From positions 1 to 64,000 of the forward strand of contig JADKCL010000027.1 of the NCBI GenBank assembly GCA_016718825.1: a stretch of 64,000 bases of DNA, in the 5' to 3' direction. A model generated the notes under the pieces. It did no database searches. It saw only the letters and a list, made by a program, of their open reading frames with translations, and was not told the DNA's origin. Of this stretch, positions 25,781-34,393 are shown piece by piece (the first letter of the stretch is position 1; the number at the start of each line of letters is the position of its first letter). Both the position numbers and the translations under genes were made by a program. This DNA is from Bacteroidota bacterium (GTDB taxonomy: Bacteria; Bacteroidota; Bacteroidia; J057; JADKCL01).

Positions 25781-27304
25781 CTATTGCACGACCACTTTTT
25801 TTACCTGCGTGCCGTTGGCCGTCTCGAACTGCAGAAAGTAGATTCCCCTGGGCAATTCTGCAACCGACAGTCGGTTGATCATGCCTGCTTCTACCGAGGC
25901 ATGTTGCATCACCTGCCCATTCAACGCTAAAACCTTGACTTCCAATTGGCCCAAGTCTGTCCATGCGCGCAGGTCCAGATGGATTTCCGATTGGGCAGGG
26001 TTGGGAAATATTTGCCAAACGGGGTCTGCTACCGCTTGTTCGATAGCAGTGGCTGCCAGGAAGTCAATGGGCGTCCCTTCCACCACAGCTCCTACGTGAC
26101 AGTAAATCGGTTTGCGGTAAGCTTGGTACCACCCTTGGTCATATTCTGAATAGTAAGGCCCACCAAGGCCATCCATGTAAAACTTCCGCCACTCGTCATA
26201 AAAGCTTCCTCCTACCAAAACTTTGTAGTGGCAATTGCGCAGGGAATCAAATGGTTCCTGCACATGCAATGGCTTCATCAGGCGGTCTGGAAAAGTGGTG
26301 TCTTTTCGCCACTGATAAGACCAGGACGATGCGTCTTCGTCAGCGGGCCAGACTTCGCCAAGGTCACGGTCCAGGCGTTGGTACAGCGTGCTGTTGATGG
26401 GGATGGTGTCATAGAGCAGCCTTCGGTTCGGTGGAGGTGTTGGCAGCCCCCATGTCTGGAAAAATTCGGATCGGTCGATATGGAAGAAAATGGTGTCCCC
26501 AAGCGTAGATTGCCACCTGTCGAGGTAGATATCTTGACGCCACGTCCAGAATTGTGTCTCAGCCCCGTCGTCGTAGAAGTATTCCTCGATTTGTAGGGTA
26601 TCTCCAACCTGCATGGAAAAGAAGCGCCCCCGAGGGATATTTTGAAGGCCGATCGCCGGATTGGAGATGCTCACCAGATTCACGGTAGTGTCCCAGGTAT
26701 AGTCCACCACTCCTTGAAAGGGATAGCTTTCAGGAACAAAGGGAATACTTGTCAAGCCCTCGGTTTTGCTGATTTGGCACAGTGTCGAGCAGCACAAGGC
26801 ACCATTGGTGTAGTAATACCTGAGCTCCAACGTGTATAGGCTGTCGACCGTTCCCAAAGGCGTGGTTCCCAAAGATTTCCCCAATGGGATGGCATCGATT
26901 CTTGCAGGGATGCCGCCCGTGGTGTTGTTCAGCAGGCGCCAAGGAGCAGTCGCATTCATTTTCCAATGTGCCGTGTCTCCATGTGGATACAAGATGTCGT
27001 AATCACCATTGGGCTTTTGCCGAATGCTTTCACCAAAGGCGCCCGGAATCGGTTGAAAAATCCAGCAGGAATCGTTCCAAGTGACATCCGGCGCGTGCAC
27101 ACGGCTAGGGAACCAAACGGTATCATTCCCGGAAACTTCAAACGAATCGATTCTGAGGGCATAATCCATTGTGAATACTGTTGTTCCCAAATAGAGCTCA
27201 CTGCCATAGTAGGCCTCCCTGGAGGGATGAAACAAACGCCAGTTTTGGGAATAAACAGCACATGAAACAAGCAAGCAGCATGTGAAGATAATTATTGTTC
27301 GCAT
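25781..27304 (-). CDS. Secreted protein with T9SS sorting domain, unknown function
   Basis: 507 aa. Signal peptide MRTIIIFTCCLLVSCAVYSQ. The body is beta-rich with many aromatic residues and no recognised catalytic motif. The final about 75 residues (IFPNPAQSEIHLDLRAW ... LNGQVMQHASVEAG ... LPRGIYFLQFE ... KKVVVQ) are a T9SS type A sorting domain, so the product is exported to the cell surface or medium. The 189-bp gap behind it (27305-27493) holds nothing evident. Confidence 0.75.
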   Translation of the reverse strand: MRTIIIFTCCLLVSCAVYSQNWRLFHPSREAYYGSELYLGTTVFTMDYALRIDSFEVSGNDTVWFPSRVHAPDVTWNDSCWIFQPIPGAFGESIRQKPNGDYDILYPHGDTAHWKMNATAPWRLLNNTTGGIPARIDAIPLGKSLGTTPLGTVDSLYTLELRYYYTNGALCCSTLCQISKTEGLTSIPFVPESYPFQGVVDYTWDTTVNLVSISNPAIGLQNIPRGRFFSMQVGDTLQIEEYFYDDGAETQFWTWRQDIYLDRWQSTLGDTIFFHIDRSEFFQTWGLPTPPPNRRLLYDTIPINSTLYQRLDRDLGEVWPADEDASSWSYQWRKDTTFPDRLMKPLHVQEPFDSLRNCHYKVLVGGSFYDEWRKFYMDGLGGPYYSEYDQGWYQAYRKPIYCHVGAVVEGTPIDFLAATAIEQAVADPVWQIFPNPAQSEIHLDLRAWTDLGQLEVKVLALNGQVMQHASVEAGMINRLSVAELPRGIYFLQFETANGTQVKKVVVQ

Positions 27305-27493
27305 GTATCAAATCTATTCAAAGCCAATGATTTAGGCAAGCTGATTTTGTGCTTTTGTCGCCCATCTTGCAGTTTTTCCAACAGCACTTCATGCCTAAAC
27401 CGCTATGTGTGCTGAAAAACCGCACCTTCCGTGAATAGCCGATCCCAGAACAACAATGTGGGCTGAGGAATGCACCAGCCTTTTCAAGTCCAA

Positions 27494-28582
27494 CTAGAAT
27501 TTATCCCGCAAGTTCATCGTCGGGCGCTCCCAGAGGTAGTATAAAACGGTCGAAACGGCGATCACAATACTAAAATAGGCGAGGTAAGTCCACCAAGCCG
27601 AGCTTGCGGTCGTCGGCAAGGCCCATTTTTGAAATACCTCGGAAACCAGTCCCAAATGGACGAGGTACATGCTGTAGGAAATGAGGCTGATGTGTCGAAT
27701 GGGCCGCGCCAACCACGCGGGTGCTGACCGAATTTGAGCCAGAAGCGGCAACCACAAAGCATACGCCACCGAATTCAAGCTGAAAACCCAAATTTGGGCA
27801 TAATGGCTCGTCACGGGCTGATGGTAATTCACCAAGAAAATGAACAAAGCAAATCCAGCGACAAACAGTGGCCAGCGTGCCTTCCGCCAGAAAGCGGGCG
27901 CAAATCGGGCCAAACAGACCACGGCCAAGCCGTAAGCGATGCTGTCCAGTCGATGAATCACCACCTTGCGTACGCCGGTATCCCAACGGTAGCGGTCCAT
28001 GGTTTCGGTGAAATGCAGCATCCGCAGGAAGATCGGCAGCAGCAAAAACAGCATCACAGCGCCCATAAACAGCCATTTGCGCTTTTCCGCATCTCGCGTC
28101 AACAGGGATAGCAACAGCACCACCACCGGAAAACTCAAATAAAACCATTCCTCGACCGCCAAGCTCCACGATTCCCAGAAAAACCCTTCGAAGGGCCAAG
28201 CCAGGTTTTGAAGAAAGGGCAGGAATTTCCAAGAGAAAAATTCCAGTTTGCCCATGTTCCAACCGTAATAGGCAAACAACACGTTGAGACCGAGGATGAG
28301 GTAATAATTGGGAAGGGTGCGAAACCAGCGGCGCTTGAGGAAATGCCCCAATTCCTTGAAGCCGATTTTTCCCGGAACAACAAATTCGGAAATCAGAATT
28401 CCGCCGATCAAATAGCCGGAAAGCACAAAAAACATGTCCACGCCGTCGCCGGTGGGGATCCAAGGAAATTCGGTGTTGGCGGCGCCGAGAATGGGAAGGC
28501 CATGACCAATCACCACGCTCAAAATTGCCAGCGCGCGCAAGAGGTCAAGCCCGAATATCCTATTGGAAGGAGCAGTTTTCAA
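27494..28582 (-). CDS. Acyltransferase family 3 membrane protein
   Basis: About 362 aa with about ten membrane helices. The start RIFGLDLLRALAILSVVIGHG contains the catalytic His of the acyltransferase-3 (OafA/NodX) family, followed by GVDMFFVLSGYLIGG, FLKRRWFRTLPNYY and WSLAVEEWFYL, all diagnostic. These enzymes O-acylate surface polysaccharides or lipids. A TTG at 28582 overlapping the mgsA stop (TTGA) and preceded by GGAGG is taken as start. The frame is open to another TTG at 28615, which would overlap mgsA by 37 bp. Probably cotranscribed with mgsA. Confidence 0.85.
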   Translation of the reverse strand: MKTAPSNRIFGLDLLRALAILSVVIGHGLPILGAANTEFPWIPTGDGVDMFFVLSGYLIGGILISEFVVPGKIGFKELGHFLKRRWFRTLPNYYLILGLNVLFAYYGWNMGKLEFFSWKFLPFLQNLAWPFEGFFWESWSLAVEEWFYLSFPVVVLLLSLLTRDAEKRKWLFMGAVMLFLLLPIFLRMLHFTETMDRYRWDTGVRKVVIHRLDSIAYGLAVVCLARFAPAFWRKARWPLFVAGFALFIFLVNYHQPVTSHYAQIWVFSLNSVAYALWLPLLAQIRSAPAWLARPIRHISLISYSMYLVHLGLVSEVFQKWALPTTASSAWWTYLAYFSIVIAVSTVLYYLWERPTMNLRDKF

Positions 28583-28980
28583 TCCTCCTTCGAGGCTAAG
28601 CTTTTGAACAAACAAGCTGCCGTGGCGGGATTGGTCGCGAGCGGGACATCATGTACGTCGCAGATGCGCATGAGCATGTTCACGTCCACCTCGTGCGGGT
28701 GTTTGCCGAGGGGGTCCCGGAAGAAAATCACCATTTGGATACGCCCTTCGACGATGCGACTGGCAATTTGGGCGTCGCCACCAAAGGGGCCACTTGCCAA
28801 TTTTTCCACGACAAAACCCGCCCGCTCGACGTGCATGCCGGTTGTTCCCGTTGCAACCAGGAAGATGTGGTTGCGGTGCAGCAATTCGGCGTGGTCGCGG
28901 ATGAAGGCTACCATTTCGGCTTTTTTGCCGTCGTGGGCAATGATCGCGATCGTGAAAGGGACTTTTTCCTGAGGTTCCAT
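28579..28980 (-). CDS. mgsA: Methylglyoxal synthase
   Basis: Converts dihydroxyacetone phosphate to methylglyoxal and phosphate, a bypass of lower glycolysis. The 133-aa protein has all family blocks: IIAHDGKK, ATGTTGMHVERAG, LASGPFGGDAQIASRIVEG, IFFRDPLGKHPHEVDVNML, CDVHDVPLATNPATA, with the catalytic Asp in GGDAQ. A near-consensus -7 box (minus-strand TAACTTCG at 28985-28992) ends 4 nt before the ATG. The acyltransferase gene begins at its stop codon. Confidence 0.95.
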   Translation of the reverse strand: MEPQEKVPFTIAIIAHDGKKAEMVAFIRDHAELLHRNHIFLVATGTTGMHVERAGFVVEKLASGPFGGDAQIASRIVEGRIQMVIFFRDPLGKHPHEVDVNMLMRICDVHDVPLATNPATAACLFKSLASKED

Positions 28981-29110
28981 GCTGCGAAGTTAATGCAATC
29001 GGGGTCCGGAGTTATCTATGTCTTGCGAAGGGAAACTGAAATTTTTGTTGCCAAATTGCCAGTCGAATGCAGATTTGAATTCAGCGTCGCCAACCCTTAA
29101 ATTGCAGCGA

Positions 29111-30454
29111 ATGGAAAGTATTGCCACACCGATCCCCAAAAGCAAGGGCCATTGGCTCATCGGCGACATGCGCGCCTTGGTCGCCAATCCGTTGAATTAC
29201 ATCATCGCCCAGCGGCCGAAGTTTGGCGACATGTTCCAAGCCGATACCTTGATGCACAAGGTCGTTTTTGCCGCGCATCCCGATGTCGCCAAGCACCTGC
29301 TGCTCGACAACCACAAAAACTACTACAAAAGCTTTGACTACGAAATCCTGAAGCTCGTCCTGGGCGAAGGTTTGATCGGCTCCGACGGCGAATTTTGGCG
29401 CAAGCAACGACGGTTGGCACAGCCGGCGTTCCACAAAAAGCGCATCGAAGGGATGTTCACCGCCATGCTTGAGGAAAGCGAGAAGATGGTCGCACGGTGG
29501 GAAAGCTACAAAGGCAGCGGCAAGTCCTTGGAATTGAACACCGAAATGACAGCTGTCACGGTGAACATCGTGGCAAAAACACTGTTCGGGACGCATGTGG
29601 ACACGTCGATGGAAGCGATCGGCAAAAGCATCGCCCTGCTCAATGGCTACATTTCGGCCCGCATCAACAATCCGCTGATGCCACCGCCTTGGGTGCCGAC
29701 GGCGCGTAACCTGCAATTCAAGCGTGACCGCAAGACGCTCGACGACATCATTTACAAAATCATCGCCGACCGACGCCAACATCCCGGTGAGCACGACGAT
29801 TTGCTCGCGATGCTCATGAGTGCCACCGATGAGGAAGGCGGGGAAGGTATGACCGACTTGCAATTGCGCGACGAAATTTTGACGCTGTTTCTTGCTGGAC
29901 ATGAAACTTCTGCCACATCGCTCACATGGATGTTGATCCTGCTGTCTCAAAATCCAGAGGCCTTGGCGCGGGCCAAAAAGGAAGCGACCAACGTGTTGGG
30001 ACAAGGCCGTATGCAAATGGAGGATCTGGGTAAACTCTCCTACATCCGCCGCGTGATTGACGAGGGACTCCGGCTTTATCCACCCGCTTGGATTGTCGGA
30101 CGCAAGGCTTTGGAAGACGATGTCATCCACGGATTTGCCGTTCCCAAGGGCTACAATGTCATTGTATCGACCTACCTCATTCACCGTCATCCTGACTTCT
30201 GGGAAAATCCCGACAAGTTTGACCCTGACCGGTTCCTGCCCGAACGCGTCAATCCCGAGCAACACAAGTATGCCTATTTCCCATTTGGCGGCGGACCGAG
30301 GATGTGCATCGGAAACAGCTTCGCCTTGATGGAAATGACCATTTTACTGGCCTTGATCCTGCAAAAATTCGACCCGCGCGCCGGCAAACAAACCTGGGAA
30401 ATGAACCCAATGGTTACGTTGCGCATCAAGGGAGATGTGCCGTTTTTCGTCTGA
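29111..30454 (+). CDS. Cytochrome P450
   Basis: 447 aa haem monooxygenase, soluble. I-helix AGHETSA near residue 262, K-helix ExxR in DEGLRLYPPAW near 317, PERF-like FDPDRFLPERV, and haem loop FPFGGGPRMCIGNSFALMEM with the Cys ligand near 398. Overall pattern is that of bacterial CYP102/CYP4-like fatty-acid or terpenoid hydroxylases; the substrate is unknown. No ferredoxin or reductase gene is adjacent. The ATG at 29111 is chosen over the longer frame from 29018, because MESIATPIPKSKGHWLIGDM is the usual start. Confidence 0.93.
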   Translation: MESIATPIPKSKGHWLIGDMRALVANPLNYIIAQRPKFGDMFQADTLMHKVVFAAHPDVAKHLLLDNHKNYYKSFDYEILKLVLGEGLIGSDGEFWRKQRRLAQPAFHKKRIEGMFTAMLEESEKMVARWESYKGSGKSLELNTEMTAVTVNIVAKTLFGTHVDTSMEAIGKSIALLNGYISARINNPLMPPPWVPTARNLQFKRDRKTLDDIIYKIIADRRQHPGEHDDLLAMLMSATDEEGGEGMTDLQLRDEILTLFLAGHETSATSLTWMLILLSQNPEALARAKKEATNVLGQGRMQMEDLGKLSYIRRVIDEGLRLYPPAWIVGRKALEDDVIHGFAVPKGYNVIVSTYLIHRHPDFWENPDKFDPDRFLPERVNPEQHKYAYFPFGGGPRMCIGNSFALMEMTILLALILQKFDPRAGKQTWEMNPMVTLRIKGDVPFFV

Positions 30455-30535
30455 GATTCTTCGAATTCATTTTTAGCGCCAAAATTTATTCTCCTCGCTA
30501 CCAAGGAGGTAGAAAATATCTCCATCCCCAATTGC

Positions 30536-30578
30536 GTAACCATTCGGTTTCTTTTCATATTTGTAACCATTCAGTTAC
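30536..30578 (+). promoter_or_regulatory. Tandem operator sites for the ArsR-type regulator
   Basis: Two similar palindromic sites 27 bp apart: GTAACCATTCGGTTT (30536-30550) and the perfect GTAACCATTCAGTTAC (30563-30578), 16 bp before the regulator start codon. The arrangement fits autoregulation by the downstream ArsR-family protein. Confidence 0.5.
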
Positions 30579-30594
30579 GAATTAAGAAATCCAG

Positions 30595-30942
30595 ATGGTC
30601 AGAAGAGATGTCTTCCAGGCAATTGCCGATCCGACGCGCCGAGAGATCATTCGTTTGGTTTCGCGACAGCCTTTGAATCTGAATGCCGTTGCTGACCAAT
30701 TTGACGTGAGTCGACCGGCGATTTCCAAACACATCAAGATTCTCACGGAATGCGGTTTGGTCAAGATCAAAATCAAAGGCCGCGAACACTTTTGCGAGGC
30801 ACAACTGGAAAAACTCAGCGAAGTCAATGACTGGGTGGCCCAATACAAGCAATTCTGGGAACAAAAAATGGACGCTCTGGAGGCTTATCTCCAAGAAATA
30901 CAGGAACTCAAAAAATCAGAAGAAGGACATGAATCAAAATGA
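30595..30942 (+). CDS. ArsR/SmtB-family transcriptional regulator
   Basis: 115 aa winged-helix protein. VFQAIADPTRREIIRLVSRQ at the start and LNAVADQFDVSRPAISKHIK as recognition helices, with GLVKIKIKGREHF as the wing. No metal-binding cysteines are present, and it is of the SdpR-like type that accompanies AHSA1/SRPBCC genes. It overlaps the next gene by 14 bp and heads a three-gene operon. Paired palindromes at 30536-30578 are the likely operator. Confidence 0.9.
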   Translation: MVRRDVFQAIADPTRREIIRLVSRQPLNLNAVADQFDVSRPAISKHIKILTECGLVKIKIKGREHFCEAQLEKLSEVNDWVAQYKQFWEQKMDALEAYLQEIQELKKSEEGHESK

Positions 30943-31456
30943 AAGCGGCGAAACTGCAAGGCAGCAATTCGTCTTCGAACGCGTACTGAACGCACCCCGT
31001 GAACTGGTATTTGCGGCCTATACACAACCGGAGCATCTCCAACATTGGTGGGGCCCCAAAGACATGCCGATCAACGTTTACCACTTTGATATGCGTCCGG
31101 GAGGCAGTTTTCGATACGGAATGAAAACACCCGACGGTGGTGAATCCTTTGGGAAGTTGGTCTATCGCGAAATCATCGCACCCGAAAAATTGTCTTTCGT
31201 GACCTCTTTCACAGATGCAGATGGCAATCCCACGCGGCATCCCTTGGCCGCCAATTGGCCGTTGGAGGTTTTGGCGGAGATGACCTTCACCGAAGAGGCT
31301 GGAAAAACGCGTATCGTTAGCATCAATACGCCGCTCAATGCCAACGAAGAGGAACATACGCTGTTTGAAAGTGCATTCGGCGGAATGACCCAAGGCAATA
31401 ACGGCATGTATGACAACTTTGCAGCCTATTTGGAGACCCTTCAAAACAAGGCATAA
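30929..31456 (+). CDS. AHSA1/SRPBCC domain protein
   Basis: 175 aa. FVFERVLNAPRELVFAAYTQPEHLQHWWGP and MRPGGSFRYGMKTPDG, followed by YREIIAPEKLSFV, define the activator-of-Hsp90-like SRPBCC fold, which has a hydrophobic ligand cavity. Ligand unknown. The ATG at 30929 follows AGAAGGA, an unusually good ribosome binding site for this phylum, and overlaps the regulator gene; the frame continues upstream only as an antiphase shadow of that gene. Second gene of the operon. Confidence 0.88.
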   Translation: MNQNESGETARQQFVFERVLNAPRELVFAAYTQPEHLQHWWGPKDMPINVYHFDMRPGGSFRYGMKTPDGGESFGKLVYREIIAPEKLSFVTSFTDADGNPTRHPLAANWPLEVLAEMTFTEEAGKTRIVSINTPLNANEEEHTLFESAFGGMTQGNNGMYDNFAAYLETLQNKA

Positions 31457-31457
31457 T

Positions 31458-32429
31458 ATGGGAAATCAAAATGCCATCACCTTGGATGTCCAAGAGCAGG
31501 CTTTCACACTCACACGCATGTTGGATGCACCCGTCGCAATGGTGTACAAAGCATGGACCGATGCCGAACAATTCTCCCGGTGGTGGGGACCGCATACATT
31601 TACCAATCCGCAATGCGAGATTGACCTGAAAGTCGGCGGTAAATTCCTGGTCGTCATGACAAGTCCTGAGGGTGAGGCCAATCCATTCCGCGGCGAATTT
31701 TTGGAGATTGTGCCGAATGAGAAGATTGTATTGCGCATGTTCACGGACGATCACACCCAAGCTTGGCACCAAATCGTGAATGCAGCACGCGGCGTGGCAC
31801 CCGATGCAAAGCCCGCCAATCTTGTGACCACAATACGATTCGAAGCTGAAAATGGAAAAACCAAACTGACGGTCACGCAGTCCTTTGACAACAATGTCGA
31901 CCGCGATGCGTTCCTGCAATTGGGTTCGGTCATCGGATGGGGGCAAAGTTTTGCCAAAATGGAAAGCTTGCTCGCAACATTGGCCACGGAGCGGGAATTC
32001 ATTCATCTGCGCACACTCAATGCGCCACTTGAATTGGTTTGGAAGGTTTGGAGCGATCCGAAACACTTGGAAAAATGGTGGGGACCCAATGGATTCCGCA
32101 ATACCATTACGCACCATGAACTGAAGGCAGGCGGCGAATGGATTTATACGATGCACGGGCCCGACGGCACGGACTACCCCAATTGGATGCGCTTTGACGT
32201 TGTCGAGCCGCTCACGCGGATTGCTTATACGCACGGCGCGATGCCAGATGATCCGAATGCATTTCACGGAGAAATCACCTTTTCCGATGCGGGAGACAAT
32301 AAAACAGCTGTCAAATTGCGGGTGACCCTCGCTTCCGGTGAACTCAGAGATGGCATGTTTAAGTTTAGCGTTTTCGAAGGCGGAGACCAGACTTTGAGCC
32401 GGTGGGATGCTTACCTCAGCAATCTGTGA
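31458..32429 (+). CDS. Double AHSA1/SRPBCC domain protein
   Basis: 323 aa containing two SRPBCC domains in tandem: residues about 10-165 (LTRMLDAPVAMVYKAWTDAE ... FSRWWGPHTF) and about 178-320 (HLRTLNAPLELVWKVWSDPK ... LEKWWGPNGF). Such tandem forms may bind a ligand per domain or dimerise internally. It starts 1 bp after the stop of the preceding gene, so it is the third gene of the ArsR operon. A symmetrical hairpin follows at 32433-32470. Confidence 0.88.
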   Translation: MGNQNAITLDVQEQAFTLTRMLDAPVAMVYKAWTDAEQFSRWWGPHTFTNPQCEIDLKVGGKFLVVMTSPEGEANPFRGEFLEIVPNEKIVLRMFTDDHTQAWHQIVNAARGVAPDAKPANLVTTIRFEAENGKTKLTVTQSFDNNVDRDAFLQLGSVIGWGQSFAKMESLLATLATEREFIHLRTLNAPLELVWKVWSDPKHLEKWWGPNGFRNTITHHELKAGGEWIYTMHGPDGTDYPNWMRFDVVEPLTRIAYTHGAMPDDPNAFHGEITFSDAGDNKTAVKLRVTLASGELRDGMFKFSVFEGGDQTLSRWDAYLSNL

Positions 32430-32432
32430 ACC

Positions 32433-32470
32433 AAGGCCAATGGTGTTCCTGAAAAGTACCCATTGGCCTT
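32433..32470. terminator. Hairpin behind the ArsR-AHSA1 operon
   Basis: Perfect 11-bp stem AAGGCCAATGG (32433-32443) with its complement at 32460-32470. No T-run follows, so termination is uncertain. Nothing else is seen in the gap to 32608. Confidence 0.4.
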
Positions 32471-32608
32471 GAAAGCAGCATCTAAGAACCATTGCAGCTA
32501 ATTTCTGATTCTCTTTGTTCTATGGGCAAAGGCATGGAATTGGTGCGGTTTGATATGGCCACAAAGCAGTTGCTTCAGGTGCCCGTTGAAAATGGGTTGA
32601 ATACCTTG

Positions 32609-33070
32609 TTATTCAGCCTTGTCATCCAACATTTCTAAAAGGGCAAAATCCGAAGCAAGTCCCTTGGCACGTTTGAGTTGCACAATATTGTCCAAGGAAG
32701 CCAAGGGCAGTCCCAATTTCCATTGGATGCCTGCTTCCATCTGTTGCCAATCCAGCTTGCATTCGTAGGTCAGATCGAGCACCAAGTTTGCTTGTTTGGC
32801 CCGGACATAATATTTGCCCACAAATTCCGGCGAAGGTGTCCCGGCATCGACATGTTCCTCCCAAACAGTGGTTGTCCAACTTTTTTGATTCAGGATTGCA
32901 ATCGCCAGACGAATATTGGCTTCTTCTGGCGCAAGCACAAGATCACAATCCTGCAATACATAATCCCGCATCTTTTCCGGGAAGTAGGCCTTCAATGCCC
33001 AAGTTCCGATGACCGCTAATTTTACACCGAGTGCGTGCAGGGACCGTAATATGGGGAGGTATTCTTCCAT
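32609..33070 (-). CDS. Nucleotidyltransferase-fold protein
   Basis: 153 aa from the ATG at 33070 (MEEYLPILRSLHALGVKLAV). IGTWALKAYFPEKMRDYVLQDCDLVLAP resembles the minimal nucleotidyltransferase core, in which a G[ST] turn precedes a DxD pair (here DCDLVL). It is close to the MNT/AbiEii-type or DUF6036-like families, though catalytic residues are not certain. The start lies 2 bp after the stop of the radical SAM gene, so both belong to one operon. The longer frame to 33121 would overlap that gene. Confidence 0.6.
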   Translation of the reverse strand: MEEYLPILRSLHALGVKLAVIGTWALKAYFPEKMRDYVLQDCDLVLAPEEANIRLAIAILNQKSWTTTVWEEHVDAGTPSPEFVGKYYVRAKQANLVLDLTYECKLDWQQMEAGIQWKLGLPLASLDNIVQLKRAKGLASDFALLEMLDDKAE

Positions 33071-33072
33071 GT

Positions 33073-34161
33073 TCAAAAGAATTTGGCGATCACAAATGCA
33101 TCCGGATCCCAATCTGCGCAAAGGTTGCCATTGCTGTGGAAAACGAGCTTTTGGGCAATCGCTTGGGCATTTGCTGCTTGCAATGCAGGATAACTGCTCG
33201 TTTCGAGGATTACTTCTGTTTTGCCGCGGTACAGGAAGTGCTCATTGTAATAGTAGTAGCCGACCGTACTGCTTTGGTATTGCCATCCCGCGCGTACGCC
33301 CGAGCGGGTAGGCGCAAGCGCCCGCAAGAGTGGCTCGATCGGCACGCGATTTTGCTCCACCCATTTCGCGGTCGCATTGGGAAGGTAGGTGTCATCCAAG
33401 CGGCTGAGTTCGCGAAAGACTACCTCTTTGACGCCAAGTTCCGACGCCCAATCGAGATACGCCTCCATATCTGCCAAGGATTGGACCCCAGCTTGCGTGA
33501 GGATGCAGGAATTCTTCACAAACAACCGCCCTTGTAGACTCCGAATGAGGTCTTCGTAGTGGGCATTTTCCCACACCGGCTCGTTGCGGTTGATGTACAT
33601 GATGCGCTGATTGGTGGCTTGGTCGGGGTGGCATCGTGACAATTCGATGCGGTCAAAAGCAGCCTTTTCCAATGCAGGCACCAATTGCGGATGCTTCAGA
33701 AGACCTGATCCGTTGGTGTAAAGCACTTTTTCATCAAATTGGAATTCTGGACGGATTTCTTCGAATAGATCCAAGAGCCGCAAAAGCCAACGCGGTTCAG
33801 CCGTTGCTTCCAAACCCGACAGGCTGAGGCCAATCGGCAGGCTTCTGACGCTCAACAGCGCCTGCTTCAATCCTTCAAAATACCGGTCATAGTCGCGGAT
33901 GTAGGCATGCGCTGTGAGGCGGTGATCCGATTTTCGCTGCAATTCCTCGGAGCAAAATCGGCAATGTGCCGTGCAAGGAACAGCATTCGCAAAGGGCGTA
34001 AGTGTGAGTCCGGGCCGGAAATCGAATGCCTTGCCTTGGACGAAAACCTGAATAGGATCAGGCGGGGTATAGCGCGCCCATTTTTCTTGGCGCAGTTGGT
34101 CCAATTGTGCATCCGTTTCGGGGCTGAGGCGCAAATTGCGCAGGGTTTTGAGGATTTCCAT
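33073..34161 (-). CDS. Radical SAM protein
   Basis: 362 aa. VPCTAHCRFCSEELQRK carries a cysteine triad CxxxCxxC that would hold the 4Fe-4S cluster, followed by GLSLSGLEATAEPRW (GGE/SAM-binding equivalent) and DEKVLYTNGSGLL. The last part (VGYYYYNEHFLYRGKTEVIL, CADWDPDAFVI) is not a domain I know, and no SPASM cluster is evident. Substrate unknown. It forms a tight two-gene unit with a nucleotidyltransferase-like protein. The ATG at 34161 (MEILKTLRNLRL) is used; an in-frame ATG at 34194 is possible. Confidence 0.8.
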   Translation of the reverse strand: MEILKTLRNLRLSPETDAQLDQLRQEKWARYTPPDPIQVFVQGKAFDFRPGLTLTPFANAVPCTAHCRFCSEELQRKSDHRLTAHAYIRDYDRYFEGLKQALLSVRSLPIGLSLSGLEATAEPRWLLRLLDLFEEIRPEFQFDEKVLYTNGSGLLKHPQLVPALEKAAFDRIELSRCHPDQATNQRIMYINRNEPVWENAHYEDLIRSLQGRLFVKNSCILTQAGVQSLADMEAYLDWASELGVKEVVFRELSRLDDTYLPNATAKWVEQNRVPIEPLLRALAPTRSGVRAGWQYQSSTVGYYYYNEHFLYRGKTEVILETSSYPALQAANAQAIAQKLVFHSNGNLCADWDPDAFVIAKFF

Positions 34162-34393
34162 GTGCCTAAAGCGATCTTTGTGTAAATTGTACACAAACCA
34201 ATACGTGAAGGTCGGAAAAAGGTTGGAGAATCCAAAATTTCAATCGGACCATTGTTGTCGCTTTTGTCAAGTTCTGAACTCAAAACCGCCAAGCCCTTGA
34301 TCAAAACCGCAGAATCCTAATCGGTAGATGCAAACCGTGGGTTCGCATTGCAGCTTTGGGGCAATGTTTCAATTCACCACTAAATTATTTCGC

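Noticed and set aside
29081..30265. Long minus-strand frame opposite the cytochrome P450
   Set aside because: Antisense shadow; every P450 motif is on the plus strand.
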